From Escarpia spicata (lineage: Eukaryota; Annelida; Polychaeta; Sabellida; Siboglinidae), in NCBI GenBank assembly GCA_963995525.1, contig OZ023213.1:46292660-46356659 (forward strand): a stretch of 64,000 nt of DNA. The letters are read 5' to 3'. Positions 10,440 through 20,571 of this stretch are shown here, piece by piece. The notes under the pieces are model-generated. The model had not been told where the DNA came from. It did not search any database and saw only the letters and a list, made by a program, of their open reading frames with translations. The position numbers were made by a program, and so were the translations under genes. The stretch's first letter is position 1. Each line of letters begins with the position of its first letter.

Positions 10440-11163
10440 CGAAGCCGGGCAGTAGAAGCCGGCCGCTACGAATTCGATCGAGAGGTCTTGCCCTGATGCA
10501 AACGATCGAGAAGTCGGATGAACGGGTTCGCGCGAATGACGACGCCTGGCAGTATACCTTTACCGCTACCAGTTGTCGCAATAACCTTCGCTGGTTTCTG
10601 GACCGTGATGCATCCCGTCTCATCGACATTCCATATCCGTTCGGGTGCATAGTTGTCGCGCGCATAGACTTCCATCAGGGTGTCGAAAAATTTAGAAACG
10701 TTCGTCCGGTTGAAACTCGTCGCTCGGCTCAGTGAGGTTGGTTCTGGCGACATCGGCGATATCGTGTCATTTCTTTTTAGGAACCCGCTTAGCCAATCGA
10801 CGCCTGCACGCTCGTTCTGTGTCCACGTAGCAGGGATGTCCTTCTTCAGTGTATGGGCATAATCGTATGCCAGCTTCCGCGCCTGCATTGTGCTGAGGCC
10901 GTAAAACAAACTTGCTGCCTTCTTTACATAATCAACAAGGCTGCCTTGTTGAAGACGCATATGTTTCCATAGTACCCGACGATCTCAACTGCTCCGGCTG
11001 CTCGAACTTTCGAGCAGTACCGTCGCAAAGTAGCCTCGCTGACGTTGCTGGCTTTCGCCACGGCACGACACTTCTTTCCTTCCTCCAAAACTTCTTTGAT
11101 AGCCGCATTCATGCTATCCGACGACGTCCGACCTATGTTCGATTTTCTTTTATAGGTTCGCAT
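10440..11163 (-). pseudogene. Pogo/Tigger-like DDE transposase remnant
   Basis: The minus strand has an ATG at 11163 followed by MRTYKRKSNIGR and a helix-turn-helix region (KCRAVAKASNVSEATLRRYC). After a frame change near 10945 come LVDYVKKAASLFYGLS, a CENP-B-like DNA-binding segment ending GFLKRND, a TSLSRATSFN linker, and RIWNVDETGCITVQKPAKVI, the start of the DDE domain with its first Asp in NVDETG. The frame is lost just after VIATTGSGKG, so the rest of the catalytic core is missing and the sequence passes into low-grade repeats around 10240-10460. The order HTH, CENP-B-type HTH, DDE is that of pogo-superfamily transposases. It is dead, because two of the three catalytic residues are absent. 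Confidence 0.75.
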
Positions 11164-11817
11164 GGCTGACCATAGACCTACAACATGAGTTTTCACTTGT
11201 ATACGTATTTACAATGGCGACATAAAAAAATTACGCAGGTTTAAATCGATATCCCCCATGCTGTAGGCTTAACTAAAGCAAACCCTTTCCAGTAGCCTAT
11301 TACCCCCCCCCCCATCCCCCTCCCCCTTCCCCGGTAATAGGCCTAGCCTACTAAAAAACGCTAGTTTATGCATGGTTCAAACATAATATTACTCTACCGC
11401 AATATTAACTAAACACATAAGCAGCATTGCGCATATTAATTGTCAATAGGTCCTACACAAAGTCACACAGCGCATAGCCTAGGCATAGTAGGCCGACTAT
11501 AACAGCCCACCCGCGCTCCTTAGCTGCAAAACATTATAAATGACGGCAAATAGATATAACGTAAGTTACAATTGGTTTCTCTCTCCCCCGTATTACAGCA
11601 TTTATATCCAACGAAAACGCATAAAGTAATAAGACACACTTGTGGGGCAGGTTGACGCATGCGCCTACCTGCCACATAGAAAACGCGTCAACCTGCCCCG
11701 AGCTGGTCGGCCGCCATTTGCAATACGCAACACACTACATATGTGCCGTAACGTAATTGTGTTTATTTCCACGTGTGCTTATATAACTTAGCTTCAGCAG
11801 TGGCCACTGTACGCATT
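11164..11817. other. Intergenic, with a C-rich run at 11285-11332
   Basis: No coding signal. A run of C with CCATCCCCCTCCCCC lies at about 11285-11332. Around 11640-11710 there are two near-copies of a GTCAACCTGCCCC/GCAGGTTGACGC motif in opposite orientations. Confidence 0.4.
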
Positions 11818-12034
11818 TTAGTCACTAATTAACGACCTTGTACACGACAGAGAGTATATTGACATTTTATTACTCAAAGTTGATAAAATGCAACAAACCG
11901 TGATAACTCGCTCGCGTGTTTTTCTTTTGACGCCGAACTTTCTGGAGTTGTGCGTAATTATCCCGTTGATCGGTAGATGGAGCGACCGTGCAATTGGTTC
12001 AATAATTTTCCGATAAATCAACCAGCCCTGTGCG

Positions 12035-12285
12035 TCAACCAGCCCCGGTCTCCCTAACCCGCTTTTTGGACTTTCTAATAGTCACCCTAACCTGTTTGGC
12101 GCGTAGGATACTCAATGCCTGGTAGCGATCTTCATATGTTTTCAGCGACATATAGTCGGTCGCTGATAATCCACCTAACGCCCGCTGGACTACACGGTCA
12201 AACCCCATGTAGATATTACACGGAAAGAAATTTGACAGGTAATGTCCAGCGCCCTTAAATTGTACGTCCATATTCACCATAATAT
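12035..12285 (-). pseudogene. Possible NADAR-domain relic
   Basis: A minus-strand frame of about 80 codons starts MVNMDVQFKGAGHYLSNFFP and continues CNIYMGFDRVVQ. The FKGxxHxLSNFFPC opening resembles the start of NADAR (YbiA-like) domains, which handle ADP-ribose/riboflavin-type N-glycosides. The conserved EHAYQ-like segment that should follow is not present, so the copy is either degenerate or the match is fortuitous. The downstream part is basic (RKSKKRVRETGAG). No splice structure is evident. Confidence 0.3.
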
Positions 12286-12339
12286 TATGTTGAAACTGTC
12301 TAACGTTAGCACAAACCACTGACCACACACACACAAAGT

Positions 12340-13001
12340 TCTTATCTTCTCGTTGCCTGGCCGTTGCTGTATCTCACAAGATTCTGTACTGGGTCATTGT
12401 CGTCTGTTTTCTAATAAGCCGCGCTCACGCATTGTTATCTTCCTGATGCTTGGGCGACGCATCATGTGCTCAGGTTATGTAATTGCTAATTGACAGCTGT
12501 TTCTGCTCAGGTTCCTGTTCCACATGTCACGAGACTCCTTGCTGATATAACTTGTACTTTATAACTTTCTATACAATGTGTCTGTATATTAATAATACTA
12601 TATATATATATATATATCGTCCGTTTGGTAGGTTCAAATCATTCCGTACACACTGCAAAAAATGGCTTGTCAAATTCCATGGACCGAACTGCGCGATCAA
12701 TGGCGACGTGAGGCATCTGGTGATACAATAACGAAGTAAATATACTTTCACCTTTATGTCACTCGTTTTACACGATTAGGCACTTACTTCATGTGGGTAA
12801 TTACACAGTGTTCTTAGAAGTTAAACTACCTGTGACGTGCGTCGTACCTTGATATCATGAATGTTTAACCAATAGTTATATGATCTTTCTCATTGCTTTA
12901 TATGATACGTTTTACACGTTCAGGTACATAGTGTCATAATTACCTCATCATCTCTTCTTTACCTTTCATCACATCTAACAGTTGTCTATATCATCTTAGC
13001 A
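12340..13001. other. Non-coding, with a TA run at 12599-12617
   Basis: AT-rich sequence with one dinucleotide run and no coding signal. Confidence 0.45.
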
Positions 13002-13071
13002 ATGAAGAAAATTAAACCTGCAGTATCATCATCAGCAACAGCAACGACAGTAGCACTGAGTCGGAGTGGAC
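13002..13071 (+). other. Candidate small first exon with donor (weak)
   Basis: ATG at 13002 opens MKKIKPAVSSSATATTVALS and reaches a good donor, GGAC|GTAAGTG. A second copy of the donor region (GAGTGGAT|GTAAGTG) lies at about 14300-14320, beyond the inserted transposon. The only partner I find is an acceptor TGTTCCAG just before 14750, which keeps the frame for about 25 more codons to a TAG. There is no recognisable domain. This may be a real small gene or a chance arrangement. Confidence 0.2.
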
Positions 13072-13120
13072 GTAAGTGTTCAACCATTATATAACTACTT
13101 TTAATAATACCTAATATATA

Positions 13121-13127
13121 CTAATAC
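13121..13127. repeat. 7-bp target-site duplication, left copy (CTAATAC)
   Basis: Identical to 14279-14285 and directly adjacent to the inverted terminal repeat. Confidence 0.7.
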
Positions 13128-14278
13128 CAAAAATAGATAAGCGAGCGAAAAATTAACAACTGTCAAACACGTTCCAAAAACGCCTTTTGAACGACTGCTA
13201 GTACCATTACGGTTCGTTGGATCCCAACAATATTGATGTCGTTTGAAAGTTTAAGCTTTCTGCTATTCAAACATATACATGGTTTCCTGATAATCATTCC
13301 TAAAATTAACTAAAGACGGATCTACAACCGGGCTCTAGTTCTAGTTCTAGTTGTTTCCAGCACTCGGCAACGTTCTATTAACTGACTAGTCTGTATATTT
13401 TTGTGGTTACAATGTTATGGTCTTATGAGGTCTCATTCAACTAGTCAGCCTTTTCAGAACATTATCGCCAAGCCGACCTTTCTATGCTGGCACTGAGGGT
13501 GGTCACTGCCAGGGTGCTTGTCGTCCTCAGTGGTTCTTTTACGTCCCAAATTGAGACGGGACCGACATTAACGTGATCTCCGAGTCACGAGGGATACACA
13601 GTCCCCAATGTTGAGAGCCAGGTTTTTACACCAAATATACCATACCTGCCCGGTCCGGGTATTGAACTCGGGCCGCCGGCATGTCAGGCGGATATGCTAA
13701 CCACTACACTATCGCGCTCTCTATTACTCGTTCAGATGTCTTAGACACTGCGAACGATGTTGTTTCGTCGACACAGTTCACCAATCTACCGATTGGTGCA
13801 CCACTATCTGATTTCATGGTATAAGCTCGTATATCAACCAATCAACGCAACGAATTTAGACCCGTTATTGTGAAGTCACGCCGACGTAGAGATATATCGG
13901 TTTCGCTGCGATCAAAGCACATCAATTTCGCCGCGGTTTAAAAGTGGATGGAGCTTATAACATGAAATCAAGAAATTGTGAAATGCGCATGTCTGAACCT
14001 ATGCAAATGAAGAAAACAGCGCCGCAATCGGAACATTAGTGTACTGAGTACCCGCCGCCAACATCGTTCGGAACCGTACAGAACACCGAAAACGGCGTGA
14101 TTGTAGGTCCGTTTATCGGTGTTCTTTAAACGGTTACCGGGAAATCTAGATGACGCTAGAATAACAAAAGTGCATCCTTTCAAATGATCGTCGGGACAGG
14201 ACGAGCCGTGAGGGTGCTAGCGACCGTAGAATTTCATGTTTTGGACGTGTTCTGAGTTCGCTCGCTTATCTATTTTTG
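13128..14278. mobile_element. Non-autonomous DNA transposon with TIRs and 7-bp target duplication
   Basis: The ends are inverted copies: CAAAAATAGATAAGCGAGCG at 13128-13147 and its reverse complement ending at 14278. CTAATAC is duplicated immediately outside. Subterminal sequences are also partly inverted (AACACGTTCC against AACACGTCC). The 1151-bp interior has no transposase. It contains a SINE at about 13490-13722, so it is an internally deleted or MITE-like element that later received a SINE. A 7-bp duplication does not point clearly to one superfamily. Confidence 0.75.
13490..13722 (-). mobile_element. tRNA-derived SINE nested in the DNA transposon
   Basis: On the minus strand the head has a pol III box A-like GTAGTGGTTAGC and a box B-like GAGTTCAATACCC. 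A long unrelated body containing TTTGGGACGTAAAAGAACC follows, a module seen in invertebrate SINEs. The head does not fold as a complete tRNA. The boundaries are approximate. Confidence 0.65.
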
Positions 14279-14285
14279 CTAATAC
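14279..14285. repeat. 7-bp target-site duplication, right copy (CTAATAC)
   Basis: Partner of 13121-13127. Confidence 0.7.
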
Positions 14286-14792
14286 ATAGTGACAGAGACA
14301 CCGACGCTGAGTGGATGTAAGTGTCCAATCATGATATATCATTAATGCTAATAATATCAATACTAATGCGTGACCTACTTCGTATCACTTCTCCCCTTCT
14401 CGTGTTGACTTACCATTCCATCCTTATATGTTCCCTCTCTCGTCCTCGCCCTAGCTTGACCTCTTGTCTCGTTGCCTAACAACGCGGTGTCTGGTTACAC
14501 TACTGTGTTAAAGCAGTTGTGTCTCGGCATATCGAAGTGGCTATAAACGATGTCTCTGTTTTCAATACCCCTCGTATATCATTTAACATAAAATACCCAC
14601 ACTACGTTTCCACAGTTTATATTTAAGTTTTATGTGTGCCACGTACCATTTGTTTCATAGTTGTCTGTGTGTTTTCAATAAGCCTCCTGTGTGTAAGATT
14701 TAACGTATCATTCATACAGTTTTCAAAATTGTAATGTATGTTCCAGAGACGCCGAAATGCGAGAGGACCATGAGTTCTAATTCTACGCTGTC

Positions 14793-14945
14793 ATGCCCGA
14801 AATACGTGCTACCGTGCTGCTAGTGGACCCTCCTTCCCCGTGGTACGACCCTGACCCTCCCGTTCTTGACACCAACTATAAAAAGGCGTACTGGGGGTGG
14901 AAACCGATACCGAAAACGACGGTTTTTTTAACAATGAGTAATTAA
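14793..14945 (+). other. Short proline-rich ORF of 50 codons, function unknown
   Basis: An ATG at 14793 opens MPEIRATVLLVDPPSPWYDP and ends at a TAA at 14943-14945. It is proline- and aromatic-rich (YWGWKPIPK). It lies just downstream of the TGTTCCAG acceptor mentioned for the candidate exon at 13002 but in a different frame from that splice. I do not recognise it, and length alone does not make it a gene. Confidence 0.2.
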
Positions 14946-15699
14946 AACAGTTTTAAACTTTCCAATATGTTGTTTTGCCGGTTCTTATACACGGTAGAAC
15001 ATAGGCGTCATACTTACACATGACCAATCGCTACGCTACCAGGATGCACCAAGAGCATCTACCTCCAATATATACCACCAGTAGGTGCAACTTCCGGTCA
15101 TGTGACTACACACACATACACACACAAATAAATACCTGAGACAGGCGCCATCTTAGAATTTCTCCATGTGTGTCCCGGCCCCACCACGGCGGAGTATTAC
15201 AAAACCCTCTCTCACTAACTCATGGTCACAGCTCGTACGCTTCAACGGTATCCGCAGCGTTGCAAGGTTCAGGTGGATTTGACAATTTACTTCATTATCT
15301 AACTACATGTTTTTTTCAACAGGCCTATGTTGGAGTAGCAACAATCTAGGAATCTGATCACACGATACTTGTCCGACGGATTGATGGTCAACATAATTCA
15401 CTTGTTCGATGCCAGCATTTGTTTGTCCCGGACAAGCAAAACATGATTTATCGTACCCTGTTATAGAAACCCTTTCAGAATAGGCTCGCTAAATACAACG
15501 TTGTGCCGCCAGATTTGAATGATATCTAAGAAACCGCAAACAAACACATTGGTAGAGTGAACGTAAAGCAGCCCCCTCTCTCCCCCTCTGGACAGCTTTA
15601 CCTACCTCTCTCCCCCCAGACATCATGGCAACATATAAATATAGAAATGCATTACTTCAACGACAGATTTAAATTTCTTTTTGTGGGGGTCTTTGATCA
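14946..15699. other. Non-coding stretch
   Basis: No coding or RNA gene signal. There are two CT/C-rich patches around 15570-15625. Confidence 0.4.
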
Positions 15700-15845
15700 A
15701 TGGGGCGAAGTGGCCGAGTTGTTAGAGTACCAGACTCTCGATTGGAGGGACCGGGGTTCGAATCCCGGCGCCGTCTGGGTGGTGATCCAGTACTGGCTCG
15801 GCTGCTGTGTCGAAACTTGGGCAATTTCTTTCATCCCATGTCGCC
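15700..15845 (+). mobile_element. tRNA-derived SINE
   Basis: The head GTGGCCGAGTTGTTAGAG looks like a box A region of a Ser/Leu-type tRNA, and GGTTCGAATCC is a perfect box B, 45 bases apart. The acceptor ends cannot be paired as in a functional tRNA, and a SINE-type body follows (GGTGATCCAGTACTGGCTCG, CTTTCATCCCATGTCGCC). It is a different family from the SINE at 13.5 kb. Confidence 0.65.
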
Positions 15846-15888
15846 CCCTCCCCCCCCCCCACCCCCCCACACCCCCCCCCCCCAACCC
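15841..15888 (+). repeat. C-rich low-complexity run
   Basis: About 48 bases of nearly pure C with a few A and T, directly after the SINE body. Confidence 0.85.
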
Positions 15889-15889
15889 G

Positions 15890-16872
15890 CACTGGCCAGC
15901 GTGGAATGGTAGGCCGACAACGCCAGCATGCAAAGTACAATGAAGCCGAGGCACCCTGTCCCTAGCAGCATCGAAAGAGTCTATGACCAAGAAGGTGGTT
16001 CGGGTCAACTACGGCTACATGCAGGAGGTGCTAAGAATCCCTGGGTCAAGAAGAGCCGCCGAAAGAAGGAAAGTAGACTGAAGAATGAAGATAGCAACAT
16101 ATAACGTAAGAACCCTACTGAGAGATACAAGAACTGTGAAGAATTTAGGGAAACCAAGTTGATATGGGATGTGATTGGGATAGGAGAAGTCCGAAGAAGA
16201 GAGGAATGCTTCACTACCTTACAAAGCGGCCATCTACTATACCATTCCACAGCGAACAAGGGCCAAGCAGGAGTAGGCTTTCTCACAAACAAGAGATGGA
16301 AAGAAAATATAGTGAGGGTTAACAGCAACAGCCCCAGAGTAGCAGGACGTGTTCTATGCATTACAAAGTACAAGTATATGCAATAACATCATATTCAGAA
16401 GAAGACACAAAAACTTTTACAACGACGTGGATGAGACCTTAGAAAAGCCAACCCACTACACGATAGTGATGGGAGACTTTAATGCGCAAGTAGGGAAATA
16501 AACATTTCGGAAGCGGCAACAGGCATGTTTAGCCTAAATGTGAGAAACGAAAGAGGCGACACCTTGGTAGAATGGGCAACATCAAGAAAGTACTAAATCA
16601 TGAATACCATGTTCCAGAAGAAAACAGGGAGGAGATGGACATGGAAAATCCCAAATGGAGAAACGAAGAACGAAATTGACTACATCCTGACAAACAGGCC
16701 AGACATGGTCACTGACGTAACTGTCATCAACCAAGTCAACATCGGAAGTGACCACAGAATGGTAATGAGGAACATCAAACTGGACGTCAAGGCTGAAAGG
16801 AAGAAATTGATAAACAAGATACCACCGAGGATAGATACCACACAAATGGGAAGAAAAATCCAACTCGAACTG
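15890..16872 (+). mobile_element. RTE-type LINE, endonuclease half
   Basis: An ATG at 16085 opens MKIATYNVRTLL, the N-terminal catalytic block of an apurinic-like (EEP) endonuclease. Frames broken by indels then carry MGDFNAQVG near 16470, TGRRWTWKIPNGETKNEIDY with ILTN near 16630-16690, and NIGSDHRMVM near 16740. All four hallmark blocks of the nuclease are recognisable, but the reading frame is interrupted several times. The match ends abruptly at 16872, exactly where a tandem repeat begins. The missing reverse transcriptase of the same type appears in the same orientation at 22005. Confidence 0.75.
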
Positions 16873-17525
16873 ATCTATCATGGTCGGTAAATGGCAATAC
16901 ACTGACTAATTACACTGGTGTCCGTTGAGTGGTGTTGGGAACCATGATGGTCACCTCTTTGAATGAATTCCTGTCAGGTGGTTGTCCTTACATGTTATTG
17001 ACATAGTCGTTTTCGATCATAGCAGTTTTCAAATTCCCTTGCTATGGCAGCCTCTACTAGGGATGCTACGTCGGAAGTGACGTCGCACCGGAAGTTACTT
17101 GAATGCCATGGCGACCTGACATGGCGGACTCTATGCTTCCGATATTCCCAGAAGTGTGTCAACCAGTAGAGATCTATCATGGCCGGTAAATGGCAATACT
17201 CTGACTAATTACATTGGTGTCCGTTGAGTGCCGTTGTGAACCATGATTGTCACCTCTTTGAATGAAGTCCTGTCAGGTGGTTGTCCTTACATGTTATTGA
17301 CATAGTCGTTTTCGATCATAGCAGTTTTCAAATTCGCTTGCTATGGCAGCCTCTACTAGGGACGCTACGTCGGAAGTAACGTCGCACCGGAAGTTACTTG
17401 ACTGCCATGGCGGCCTCTATGCTTCCGGTATTCCCGGAAGTGTGTCAACGAATAGAGATCTATCATGGTCGGTAGATGACAATACTCTGACTAATATCAT
17501 TGGTGTCCGTTGAGTGGTGTCGGTC
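16873..17525 (+). repeat. Tandem repeat, unit about 290 bp, 2.3 copies
   Basis: Copies start with GATCTATCATGG at about 16872, 17171 and 17457. Spacing is 299 and 286 bases. Copies share TGTCAGGTGGTTGTCCTTAC and CATAGTCGTTTTCGATCATA and differ by point changes and one 13-base indel. The last copy is partial. Confidence 0.85.
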
Positions 17526-17789
17526 TGAGGACACTGTGTCGTTTCAAGTTGTCTCGACGTGTGAAATGTCTCTTGCAATCTGGGTACTGAAAGGCTGCAC
17601 GTGATGATGATGATGATGTAGGATTGTTGGTAGCTGGTAGACTAGTCCATAAGCTCATGATGTACGTGTTTACTGTTCAAATGTAAACAACGGAATGGTT
17701 CTTGGAACACGTAGTCTCATGCGATGTCTCGTCCGTAGTCTCATGCAATGTCTTGGCCGTAGTCTCGTGCGCTAAGTTTGGTAGAGATG
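17526..17789 (+). other. Spacer with the first CGTAGTCTCATGC units
   Basis: A short ATGATGATG run lies at about 17601. From 17715 there are three CCGTAGTCTC(A/G)TGC units of the family that forms the array at 19020-19395. Confidence 0.5.
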
Positions 17790-18285
17790 TCACGCGATAA
17801 CCCGTCGAATTGCTTGAAAGCGGTGCGATGTCACGCGATAACACGTCCAATTGCCTGAAAGCGGTGAGATGTCACGCGATAACACGTCGAATTGCCTGAA
17901 AGGGGAGGGGTTTGATGTAATAACCCGTCTATTTACCTGAAAGAGGAGGGTTTTGACGCGACAACCCGTCTATTTGCCTGAAAGAGGAGGAGGAGGGATG
18001 TCATGCAATAACCCGTCCATCTCTATCCCTCCTCCTCCTCCTCACTTTTAGCGTTTCAGCGCTGTAGATTTACCGTAGTCTCGTGCGATATTTCGTCCGT
18101 TGTCACAGTAACCTCTCTATTTGCCTGAAAGTGGAGGGGTTTGACGCGATAACACGTCGAATTGCCTGAAAGTGGAGGGGTTTGACGCGATAACACGTCC
18201 ATCTCTATCCCTCCTCCTCCTCACTTTTGAGGGATTTTACGCGATAACACGTCGAACTGCCTGAAAGTGGAAGGGTTTTACACGA
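17790..18285 (+). repeat. Degenerate minisatellite, ACGCGATAACACGTCGAATT family
   Basis: Units of about 45-60 bp carry GATAACACGTC followed by TGCCTGAAAG(T/C)GGAGGGG. Insertions of CTCCTCCTCCTC lie at about 18020 and 18210. There are roughly nine copies of variable length. Confidence 0.75.
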
Positions 18286-18790
18286 TATGAGTTCAATTCG
18301 TACCACGTGTTGGACAAAGCATAGTGTTTCGTTTGTACAACTAGTTGGTCTGAGTTCAATTCGTGCAGCGTGTTGGTCAAAGCATAGTGTTTCGTTTACA
18401 CAACTAGTTGGTCTGAGTTCAATTCGTGCAGCGTGTTGGTCAAAGCATAGTGTTTCGTTTGTACAACTAGTTGGTCTGAGTTCAATTCGTGAAGCGTATT
18501 GGTCAAAGCATAGTGTTTCGACTGTGCAACTAGTTGGTCTGAGTTCAATTCGTACAGCGTGTTGGTCAAAGCATAGAGTTCAATTCGTGCCGCGTGTTGG
18601 TCAAAGCATAATGTTTCGTTTTAACTACTAGTTGGTCTGAGTTCAATTCGTGGAGCGTGTTGGTCAAAGGGTAGTGTTTCGTTTGTCCGACTAATTGGTC
18701 TACGTTCAATTCGTGCAACCTGTTGGGCTAAGTTTAGTGTTTCGTTTGTACAACTCGTGTCTATAAATTGATTCGTGCAGCGTATTGGTC
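18286..18790 (+). repeat. 63-bp minisatellite, about 8 copies
   Basis: Units begin CTGAGTTCAATTCGTGCAGC, continue GTGTTGGTCAAAGCATAGTG and end CAACTAGTTGGT. The unit length is divisible by three, so a frame stays open for over 100 codons with a 21-residue periodicity. There is no other sign of coding. The last two copies are degenerate. Confidence 0.85.
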
Positions 18791-19019
18791 AAAATGACTG
18801 CACGTACCATGACGTCACTCACTGACCATGACATCACATGATGGAATTACATTCAAGTGCGCAAGTTCAAAACGATGGCTAACCAAAGCACTACCTGTTT
18901 AACCAACTCACCTCGCGCACAACATTACTGCGCGTATCATGACGTCACTCACACTGAACTACACATACATAACTGGCTGTCATCTCTACTGAACAATACA
19001 CAGACATAAGTGACTGTCA

Positions 19020-19395
19020 TATCTGTGTCATCCGTAGTCTCGTGTAATGTGCCATCCGTAGTCTCGTGGCGTATCTCGTCCATAGTCTCGTCTCTTGTCT
19101 CGTCCGTACTCTCATGTGATGTGTCATCCGTAGTCTCGTGTGATGTGTCATCCGTAATCTCGCGGCATATCTCGTCCATAGTCTCGTCTCTTGACTCATC
19201 CGAACTCTCATGTGATGTGTCATCCGTACTCTCGTCTCGTGTGATGTATCATCCGTAGTCTCGTGTGATGTATCATCAGTAGTCTCGTGGCGTATCTCGT
19301 CCATAGTCTCGTCTCTTGTCTCGTCCGTACTCTCGTGTGATGCGTCATCCGTAGTCTCGTCTCTTGTCTCGTCCATAGTCTCGTCTCTTGTTACT
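19020..19395 (+). repeat. Short-period repeat built from CGTAGTCTCGTG / TGTCATC units
   Basis: Blocks of TCCGTAGTCTCGTGTGATG alternate with CGTCCATAGTCTCGTCTC. Together they form a higher-order pattern of about 95-105 bp repeated three to four times. Open frames on the minus strand (SHETTDD, RDETMDE repeats) follow from the periodicity. Confidence 0.8.
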
Positions 19396-19671
19396 GCGCG
19401 TAGCAGTTTAATGATATCATACAGGGTACGCGCACTCACGCCCGCAGCAAACAGACAAGTCCAGAATGTATGTATCTATGTATATGTATGTCTCTATACC
19501 TGTCCTTATGATCACTGCCCTTGGTATCCCTGCTGTTGACAATACGGATAGTCTCTTTACTTGTAAAGTGCAAGACAATGAGTAAGGTTCCCAACGTATG
19601 CTTTGCATTACACTATGAATAAGACACAATATGAGGTTTGCACAGTTTATTCGTGAACAACACAAACGTAT
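19396..19671. other. Spacer downstream of the Cys/His-rich cluster
   Basis: No coding signal in the forward direction. This would be the 3' flank of the minus-strand gene ending at 19672. Confidence 0.4.
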
Positions 19672-20112
19672 TTACAGGTCACCCTCCATTACTGTCAGAA
19701 CCATTTGTTTCATAGTGTTTCGCCACTGTTTCGAAACGGATTCTTGCAACCAAGTATTGATATTACACAACTGTTCGACTGTCCCGTCGGATAGCTTCAC
19801 ACCCGCGTCTAACAAAACACTCAAACAGTCTTTCACCACTGCAGTTGAATTAATGGTTTCGACAGCCTCGTCAAAGTACATGCAAATTTGAATGTCCTCG
19901 GATAACATACAATCGTGATGACATTGACTAGGAAGGTCTATCTTGCAACCACGACATTGTCGTCTTGAGAGTTCAAAGATGCTACATGCTATGTGACGTG
20001 CAATCGTCTTCTTCATTTCGGTCACAGGGAAATCAATGGTACACATCGAACAGATAGGCTCTCCAGCCCCGCGGTAGAGGTCTCCGATGCATAGCAGTTT
20101 TGGTAGTCGTTA
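19672..20112 (-). CDS. Cys/His-rich protein of unknown function (possibly the last exon of the gene starting at 21129)
   Basis: The minus-strand frame can be read from about 20112 (LLCIGDLYRGAGEPICSMC) through TEMKKTIARHIACSIFE and CRGCKIDLPSQCHHDC to a stop at 19672, about 145 residues. The first in-frame Met is in CSMC, at about 20046. Cys pairs CSMC and CRGC, followed by Cys, His-His and Cys, suggest a metal-binding fold. The C-terminal 80 residues look helical and carry more Cys. I do not recognise the family with certainty, although small proteins with a CxGC...PSQ...H..C pattern are familiar to me as unnamed invertebrate sequences. A stop lies five codons upstream of LLCIG, so the sequence either begins here, is spliced in, or is reached by a frameshift from the overlapping frame at 20033-20301. 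Confidence 0.5.
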
Positions 20113-20301
20113 AAGTGATGGCAGGAAGGGTAGTTGTGACGTTGGCAGGCTGGGTAGAAGTTGTAACATTGATAGCATGGGTAGTTGTGACGTCATTGGG
20201 AACGGAAGTTGGTGTCGATGCTGTCCCGTTGTCGTTAATCGTCTCTGTCGACACAGAGACCATTCGTTGCCGCTTTGATGGTAACGGGCCTTCAATGTAA
20301 T
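20033..20301 (-). CDS. Threonine-rich exon overlapping the Cys/His-rich frame
   Basis: A clear acceptor (ATTCTTGCAG) ends at 20302. It is followed by a frame reading YIEGPLPSKRQRMVSVSTET and a Thr-rich run (NVTTSTQPANVTTTLPAITL), ending at a TGA at 20035-20033. PSKRQR is a plausible nuclear-localisation motif. The last 26 codons overlap the Cys/His-rich frame at +1. The exon can be joined to the frame starting at 21129, with donors of the GTGGGT type near 20610, but I cannot fix the junction. Confidence 0.4.
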
Positions 20302-20571
20302 CTGCAAGAATATTTCAATAATATTAAAAAAATATTAAAGAATGCATGGGAATAGTACACCGTTGTTAGAATACGGTGAGGACCGGTGGAAAACAATGAT
20401 AAGAAGTTACGTGATAGGAAGTAAGGTGACAAGTTGTATGATCATAAAGATAAATTGTCGACAAACATTATCCGTGGACGCAACCGTATAGGGAGTTAAG
20501 ACGTTGCCAGATGACGATATGAAGGACAACGTAGGGGGTCGTAATCTCGGAAACAAAGACGTGACAGAATA

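Noticed and set aside
15700..15775. A tRNA gene (good box A and perfect box B)
   Set aside because: The acceptor stem cannot pair and a SINE body follows, so it is a tRNA-derived SINE head.
18287..18631. A 114-codon frame with 21-residue repeats (SKHSVSFVQLVG)
   Set aside because: It follows from a 63-bp minisatellite whose length is a multiple of three. Codon use is not gene-like, and the flanking copies are out of frame or degenerate.
18949..19439. Minus-strand frames with DETMDETRDETTDD repeats
   Set aside because: A by-product of the TCTCGTC / CATCCGT short-period repeat, with no start or splice context.
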